From IMG/VR virus record IMGVR_UViG_3300034175_000204, positions 1 through 52,382 of that record: a stretch of DNA of 52,382 nucleotides; one strand, written 5' to 3'. Below are positions 47,783 to 52,382 of the stretch, in pieces. The translations under genes and the position numbers were made by a program. The notes under the pieces are model-generated. The model was given only the letters and a program-made list of their open reading frames with translations, was not told the DNA's origin and searched no databases. Origin of the DNA: a virus. How positions within the stretch are numbered: the first letter of the stretch is position 1; each line of letters opens with the position of its first letter.

Positions 47783-48124
47783 CACTCGTGACATTGCACC
47801 CGATAAAGACTGATAGAGAACAAAAGCGGGCACCTCAGCGAGGTGCCGAGCACGATGGCAGCCGAAACTGCGGCTTGCCTTGTCGAAGGATGTTGCTGAA
47901 AAAGTGTTCTTGCCACGTAGTGGCGGGGCAGCATGATCACCGGCTTTAGCACCGCCGCCTCCGCCAAGAGCCTCGCGTGAAGGATGGCGACAGGAAGCTG
48001 CGCAACGCCCCCGGGAGTTCTGCGGTGAGGGGGAGTACATGACCAAGCTGGCCGGGATCGCTCAACCTGCAGGCCCAGGACGCCTGGCCCGTCCTGCCGC
48101 GGGCCGAAACATCGCGGGCGCCTG
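47783..48124. other. Intergenic 342-bp stretch, chromosome side
   Basis: No credible gene. A GGCACCTC-AGC-GAGGTGCC hairpin at 47829-47847 lies 47 bp after the tRNA end and may terminate the tRNA transcript. Confidence 0.55.
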
Positions 48125-49666
48125 TCAGCCGGGCAAGGGTCCGAAATGACGTCCCATGCGCTCCATCCACCCCGCGGACTCCGCCACCGTTGCGGACGGC
48201 GCGGGCGCCTGGACGAAGAGGTCGCGCGCCTCCGGATAGAGGCGCACCAGCAGTTCGGCACCGCAATCGGTCAGTAACGCCTCGATGCGGGACACCACGC
48301 GATCGGACGCGTCTTCCTTTCCGCTGTCCCAGATCGCGCGCAGCTGCCCGCGCCGTCTGCCCGCCACCTCCGCCACCGCGGCCTGCCAGAATGCCGGATG
48401 TTCGCCCTGGGCGAAGTCCCCGCGCCCGCGCCCGAAGTGCGCGACCGCCAGATAGCGCAACAGCGCCGACTGGATGAGCTGCGCGAAGAACTCCTCCGAC
48501 CACCGCACCGCCGCGCCCTCCTCGCCGCGGGCCATGTTGTAGCCACGCGCGAGTCCGCCGGCACCGATCGCCCCCAGCAGCCCGCCGACGATCATGCCGC
48601 CGCCGAGCGTCAGGCCGCCCGCGGCTAGGTCGGCCGCCAGCCCGCCGACTGCCCCCGACATCAGGCCGCCGAGCATCGCCGAATAGCCCTCCTTGGCCGG
48701 TGCCGAGCTGGCGTAGTCGTCGCGCAGACGCTGCAGCACCTCGCGCACCGCATTGCCGGTCAGACCGTGCACGTCGATCAGCTGCTCGGTCGACGACCGC
48801 GTTCCGGCTTCCAGGCGGTTGGCGAGGCTCGCCATGGCGCGCCGCGCCTCCGCCGGCGCCTCCTGGCGCAGGCCGCCCAGCGCGTCGCCGACCTTGTCGC
48901 GCCAGTTGCGGTCGGAAACCGGCTCGCGGTCGGCAACCGCGGCGGCGAGCGGCGTGGCGAGAATGTGCATCGCCGCGTGGAAGCGCGCGAGGTTCCTCTC
49001 GCGCCACGCCAGCGTCAGCCGATCGAGCGTGGCCTGCTTCTCCGGCGGCAGCAGCGGGCCGACGGTGTCGAGGAGCGTCGCCTCCTGCACCCAGCAGCGT
49101 GCGAAGGCGTCGAGCGGCAGGGCGCCGGCGACCACGCCGCTCGACGCGAGATGGGTCCGCCAGCGCTCGACCTCTTCGTTCGCGTCGGCGCGCGGTGGCC
49201 CCATCTGGTTGAGCAGCAGGATCACCGGCTTCCCGATCCAGGCAAGAAGCTCCATCTCCAGCGGTACGTACGCCGCGCCGGCGGGGTCCTCCGCTGCGTT
49301 GACCAGGTATAGGACGACATCGGCGTGGTCGCGTGCGTTGCGCACCGCCTGCTGACTCGACCAGAGCGGTCGCTCGCGGAACCGGTCCCACACCTGGGTG
49401 AGCAGCCAGCCGATGGGATTGCCCGAGATCCTGAGCCGCTTCAGCAGCCGCCCGGTATCGCCGAACCCCGGCGTGTCCCACAGCATCAGCGTATCGGCAC
49501 CGGACTGCACCAGGACGTAGCCGGTCGCCTGATCGGTGACGTGCGCGGCGTCGCGCACCTCGCCGACATCCTGCCCGAGCAGCGTGCGAACCAGCGTCGT
49601 CTTGCCGGCGTTGGTGTGCGACACCAGGCTGAGGTTGACCGTGGCGGTGTAGGGGTTGTCGCTCAT
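48125..49666 (-). CDS. DUF3482 GTPase
   Basis: A 513-aa GTPase, start ATG 49666 (ATGA overlap with the DUF2868 gene). P-loop SHTNAGKTTL near residue 16-25, G3 DTPGFGDTG near 64, G4-like NQMG near 145. The C-terminal half has a Gly/Ala-rich hydrophobic hairpin (GLMSGAVGGLAADLAAGGLT; GGLLGAIGAGGLA), probably membrane-inserting, and a helical end. Encoded with the DUF2868 membrane protein, as in many proteobacteria. Function of the pair is unknown; it belongs to the chromosome, not the prophage. Confidence 0.9.
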   Translation of the reverse strand: MSDNPYTATVNLSLVSHTNAGKTTLVRTLLGQDVGEVRDAAHVTDQATGYVLVQSGADTLMLWDTPGFGDTGRLLKRLRISGNPIGWLLTQVWDRFRERPLWSSQQAVRNARDHADVVLYLVNAAEDPAGAAYVPLEMELLAWIGKPVILLLNQMGPPRADANEEVERWRTHLASSGVVAGALPLDAFARCWVQEATLLDTVGPLLPPEKQATLDRLTLAWRERNLARFHAAMHILATPLAAAVADREPVSDRNWRDKVGDALGGLRQEAPAEARRAMASLANRLEAGTRSSTEQLIDVHGLTGNAVREVLQRLRDDYASSAPAKEGYSAMLGGLMSGAVGGLAADLAAGGLTLGGGMIVGGLLGAIGAGGLARGYNMARGEEGAAVRWSEEFFAQLIQSALLRYLAVAHFGRGRGDFAQGEHPAFWQAAVAEVAGRRRGQLRAIWDSGKEDASDRVVSRIEALLTDCGAELLVRLYPEARDLFVQAPAPSATVAESAGWMERMGRHFGPLPG

Positions 49667-51177
49667 GCGCCGGCTCCCGCGAGCACCGGGCCACGCAGCA
49701 GCGCCGCCTCCAGTCGGCGCGACTGCTCGGGCGACTCCCCGGCGCCGAGGTGAACCGCGATCGGCCTGACGGCCATCGGCGCCATCATCCTCTCCCAGGC
49801 CGTGCGGCGCGTCTCGATGCGGCCGTCGGCCCCAGCCTGCCCACCGAGACGCGCGCGATATGCGGTCTCGTCCAGCAACGCGGCGAGCGCCGTGCCGCTT
49901 CGTTGCGCGTCCATGAGACGCCTGATGCCGGCCAGGAGTTCGCCGTGGTTCTCCGCCTCGGGCGTGGCGGCCAGGTTGAACAGCGCCACGAGATAGTCGT
50001 CGTCCTCCCGCAGTCGCAGCCCGGCCAGCCATTCCTCTTCGCCGGCATACGCGATCGCGGGCTCCGTCTCGATCACGGTGTCGTCCCCGAAGGTGCCTCT
50101 CAGCAGGCGCTCGAGCACTCGCCGGTGCGCATCGGGGAAGGCGAATCCGTAGGGGACTATCCTCACCCTGGTCCCGCCACCCCGGCCGTCACGCAAGACG
50201 CGCCGCACGTAGAAGTCCTCCCGACCCGGCACCTTGAAGAAGCGGCGCAGCCGTGCGGCCGACAGCGCGCTCCACGCGGCGAGCGCGAGCCGCGGAAGGA
50301 CGACGAACAGCATGGCGGTGGTCGCATAGAGGTGGATCCAGGGTCCGGCGTTCTCGCCATTGGCGGGCATGCCCCAGCGGAGCGCAGCCAGCAGCTCCAC
50401 GCCGGGCAGCGCGATCCCGGTCAGCATGCTCGCCGGCGCCAGCACCCAGCCCAGCAGGCGCTGCAGCGTTGCGGCACCGATGAACGTGCTTTCCCAGCCA
50501 GCGCGGTATTCGACGCCGAGCGCACGCAGGTACATGCCCGCGACGACGCCGATCGCCAGCGCCGCGGCCGAGAGGTGGAGCAGGCGCGCTGCGCGCGCGT
50601 AGGTCAGCGCGCCGGCATGGCTCGCCCAATCGCGCGCGAACCGGGCGATGGCGCGACCGACCGGATGGTGCGGGTCCTGATCACGGCGCGCTATGCCGCT
50701 CGCCCAGCTAACAGCCCGCGCGGTCCACGGCGCCTTGTCATGCGGATCGCGGCGACGGAACGGTGCGCCTGCGGCATGCGCCGCGATCAGCAGGTAGACG
50801 GCGAGGTTCCAGAGGAGGATGCCGAACAGCGGGAAGGCGATGATATTCAACCGCTGCCCGCCAGCGAGCTCGTTGGTGGCGACGCCAAGCGCGACCGCGG
50901 CGAGGGGAAGTGCCCAGTCGAGCCAGCCCGGCCAACGCGTTGCCCGCGCCGCACGTCCGATCGCCGGATGCCGCGCCGTGAGGCGCGACAGGGCGAACGC
51001 CGCGCGGCTTGAGAGGAAGCGCTGATCCGCCCGCCGCCCGCTCGCGTTGCCCGGTTCCGCCGACAACGCCGATGCCGTGGCCGCCTGACGGTCGTCCCGC
51101 GTCAGCAGTGCCTGGGCGGCGTCCTCCGTCTCGACGGCCCGGATCAGCAGCAGGGTTCGGGCGTCGTCCTCGTTCAT
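49663..51177 (-). CDS. DUF2868 membrane protein
   Basis: A 504-aa protein with several membrane helices (LDWALPLAAVALGVATNELA; IIAFPLFGILLWNLAVYLLI; further pairs near 205-225 and 245-300) and a cytosolic C-terminal part (VRIVPYGFAFPDAHRRVLER ...). The N-terminal ARTLLLIRAVETED and membrane pattern match DUF2868, which is regularly paired with the DUF3482 GTPase. First gene of the two-gene operon. Confidence 0.9.
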   Translation of the reverse strand: MNEDDARTLLLIRAVETEDAAQALLTRDDRQAATASALSAEPGNASGRRADQRFLSSRAAFALSRLTARHPAIGRAARATRWPGWLDWALPLAAVALGVATNELAGGQRLNIIAFPLFGILLWNLAVYLLIAAHAAGAPFRRRDPHDKAPWTARAVSWASGIARRDQDPHHPVGRAIARFARDWASHAGALTYARAARLLHLSAAALAIGVVAGMYLRALGVEYRAGWESTFIGAATLQRLLGWVLAPASMLTGIALPGVELLAALRWGMPANGENAGPWIHLYATTAMLFVVLPRLALAAWSALSAARLRRFFKVPGREDFYVRRVLRDGRGGGTRVRIVPYGFAFPDAHRRVLERLLRGTFGDDTVIETEPAIAYAGEEEWLAGLRLREDDDYLVALFNLAATPEAENHGELLAGIRRLMDAQRSGTALAALLDETAYRARLGGQAGADGRIETRRTAWERMMAPMAVRPIAVHLGAGESPEQSRRLEAALLRGPVLAGAGA

Positions 51178-51343
51178 GTCGCAGCGGTTACCATGTATGC
51201 GTCGATTGGCGCGAAGTTCAGTTCTCCCGTCGGGTTACCGTATGGAGGCGTAGAGCGCCCGACGTGGATGGGTAACGTATGACCACAGGCCGAGTGCCTG
51301 CACTGGTCGTCGAGGTCGACACGGACAAGCTCCAGGACCGCGT

Positions 51344-51517
51344 TCAGGAAGGCGCGCGGCGGTGGGCTGCAGCCTGCACACGATTGTCGAGTATGGAGCG
51401 CTCTCCAGCGGGTTGCCGGGCAGCACGATCCGGATCCGGGACTTGGCAGCATGAGCAGGGTCGGGGCGCCGGCTGTTTGGTTCGCGCGGCCTCGGCGCGC
51501 CGTTCCTTGCGGTTCAT
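51344..51517 (-). CDS. Small basic protein (57 aa)
   Basis: Begins MNRKERRAEAARTKQPAPRP, an opening I have seen on many small alphaproteobacterial proteins, with a CSCCQ cluster in the middle. No promoter or RBS is decisive. Weak call. Confidence 0.35.
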   Translation of the reverse strand: MNRKERRAEAARTKQPAPRPCSCCQVPDPDRAARQPAGERSILDNRVQAAAHRRAPS

Positions 51518-51584
51518 GCGATCGCCCGCCGCTGCCGCGTTGCGCCCCCGGGGCGCGGCAACGCGCGCGGTCCTGCCCACGGGT

Positions 51585-51824
51585 TCACTTGCCAATCTCG
51601 CGCCAGCTCTTCTCGCTGACCTCGACACCGAACTTCTTCGCGGCCGCCACGATCCGCTTCCATGCGTCATCGCGCTCTTCGTCCGACACGTTCTTCACCT
51701 GGTTGAACCGGGAGATCGCGTTGCGGACATGGCTAGCATTCTCGATCGGTTCCTTCCGTTGCTTCGGGAATGCGAACGACCCTTTGCCGAGTTCATCGCG
51801 GTCCTCCGTGCTGAGCTTCGTCAT
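51585..51824 (-). CDS. DUF6582-like small protein (79 aa)
   Basis: ATG 51824 follows GGAGG. Reads MTKLSTEDRDELGKGSFAFP then KQRKEPIENASHVRNAISRF and DEERDDAWKRIVAAAKKFGV. The SxFAxPxxRxxPI.DxxHVRNA pattern marks a widespread small family, which I know as DUF6582, of unknown function. Host gene. Confidence 0.75.
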   Translation of the reverse strand: MTKLSTEDRDELGKGSFAFPKQRKEPIENASHVRNAISRFNQVKNVSDEERDDAWKRIVAAAKKFGVEVSEKSWREIGK

Positions 51825-52382
51825 CGTCGCCTCCATCTGCCTGCCGTCCAACGTTTCCAGAGGTCGGATGGTTCAGGGTAGCCACGAGGCGATCAAGCGA
51901 CGGCGCTTGGCTCGGCAGGATGTGCCGACATGCGTCGTCCGGAGCGACCACCGCGCCTCGTCGATCTCGGGTATCGGCGCCAGCTCCACCGCGGGCTCTA
52001 CGGCCTCGCGCAGGATACGCGCTTCGGCGGCGGCGAACGGCAAAAGGGGGGTGTCGCCGAGGCCCTTAGCGTCCCATACCCCACTAGGGTCGAGGCGACG
52101 ATCGCCGAAGTGGCGGAAATGGCCGAATGCGCGCGATCGGCGTGCTCGGCTACGCTGGCCGAAGTCGGCCGGACGTTGGTCATCACGGCCGCGGGGATCG
52201 CCTCCGCTCCTGGGGATGGCCTGTCTCCGACCGCGCTATCGACGACGACACGTTCGTCATGCATGTCGAAGCCAGCCATGCGCACCGTTTGGAAAGCTGG
52301 TTCGCGGACGCTGCGATTGAACTTCGTATCGAGGATAGTGCCCGGTGTTGCCCCGATTCATCCTGACGATCCGCTGTCCTGA
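51825..52382. other. Terminal 558 bp, no supported gene
   Basis: Frames are open on both strands but none has a convincing start with a ribosome binding site and a protein-like sequence. The tail of a plus frame ending at 52,366 (DDDTFVMHVEASHAHRLE) looks a little protein-like and may be the end of a decayed gene. Confidence 0.4.

Noticed and set aside
47686-48261. 191-codon minus-strand frame across attR
   Set aside because: It reads backwards through the tRNA fragment (giving the familiar tRNA-derived CRLQDSN sequence) and is not a gene.
51279-51881. 200-codon plus-strand frame near the right end
   Set aside because: Opposite the well-supported small gene at 51585-51824; composition is that of a shadow frame.

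Overview
The window is almost certainly a complete, or nearly complete, siphovirus-type prophage of about 47 kb plus about 4.6 kb of flanking chromosome. The host looks like a sphingomonad-type alphaproteobacterium. G+C is very high with strong GC3 bias, the phage carries GapR-like (DUF2312) and GcrA-like regulators typical of alphaproteobacteria, it has a 60-aa protein resembling the DUF6961 family I associate with Sphingomonas, and its head genes have a ClpP-protease/major-capsid fusion. The host assignment is inference from composition and gene families, not from a marker gene.

Layout. (1) 1-10,295, leftward early operon: reading from the immunity region leftward, a Cro/YdaS-like repressor, a chain of small proteins joined by 4-nt start/stop overlaps, a GapR-like protein, a GcrA-like HTH, a winged-helix protein, a zinc-finger protein, a large ParB-like protein, four small unknowns (one carrying an 11-unit heptanucleotide repeat that splits its reading frame), a HerA/DUF87-type ATPase and a tyrosine integrase ending at base 1. 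No recognisable replicative helicase, primase or polymerase is present. (2) 10,296-16,186, immunity and accessory block: CI-like repressor, membrane protein, small proteins, a HEPN-domain protein that seems to start at CTG, an exported protein, a SRAP (SOS-associated) peptidase, a three-gene operon with a strong promoter and a terminal Aca2/YdiL-like HTH gene (candidate anti-CRISPR operon), and a HigBA toxin-antitoxin pair. (3) 16,374-18,796: LexA-type winged helix, a late-regulator-like protein, small proteins and a Mu Gam-like nuclease inhibitor.

(4) 18,926-43,408, rightward late genes: Nu1/GpA terminase, gpW joiner, portal, ClpP/MCP fusion with an internal ribosome binding site, decoration and head-tail proteins, tail tube, tail chaperones G and GT with a lambda-type GGGAAAG -1 frameshift site, tape measure, tail-tip proteins, a tail fibre fused to a PhoD-like phosphatase domain, holin-like proteins, a GH24 lysozyme, nested Rz/Rz1 spanins, a second fibre with an SGNH-like domain, and an exported beta-helix protein. 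(5) 43,409-47,782, right end: a non-coding stretch with a long hairpin, a Dam methylase frameshifted at a C6 tract, a second (P4-type) integrase, a replication-initiator-like winged-helix gene bracketed by hairpins, iteron/arm-type direct repeats, and the 3' half of a tRNA-Thr(CGT), which I read as attR.

(6) 47,783-52,382, chromosome: a DUF3482 GTPase and its DUF2868 membrane partner, then small host genes.

How it works together: the cro/cI switch controls the leftward early operon. Lysogeny-side genes (HEPN pair, HigBA, SRAP, possible Acr operon) look like host-fitness or competition cargo. The late block is a standard lambda/GTA-like head-tail-lysis cassette. The two integrases of different subfamilies at opposite ends, and the rep-like module beside attR, suggest a composite of a phage and a smaller integrative element sharing one tRNA-Thr site.
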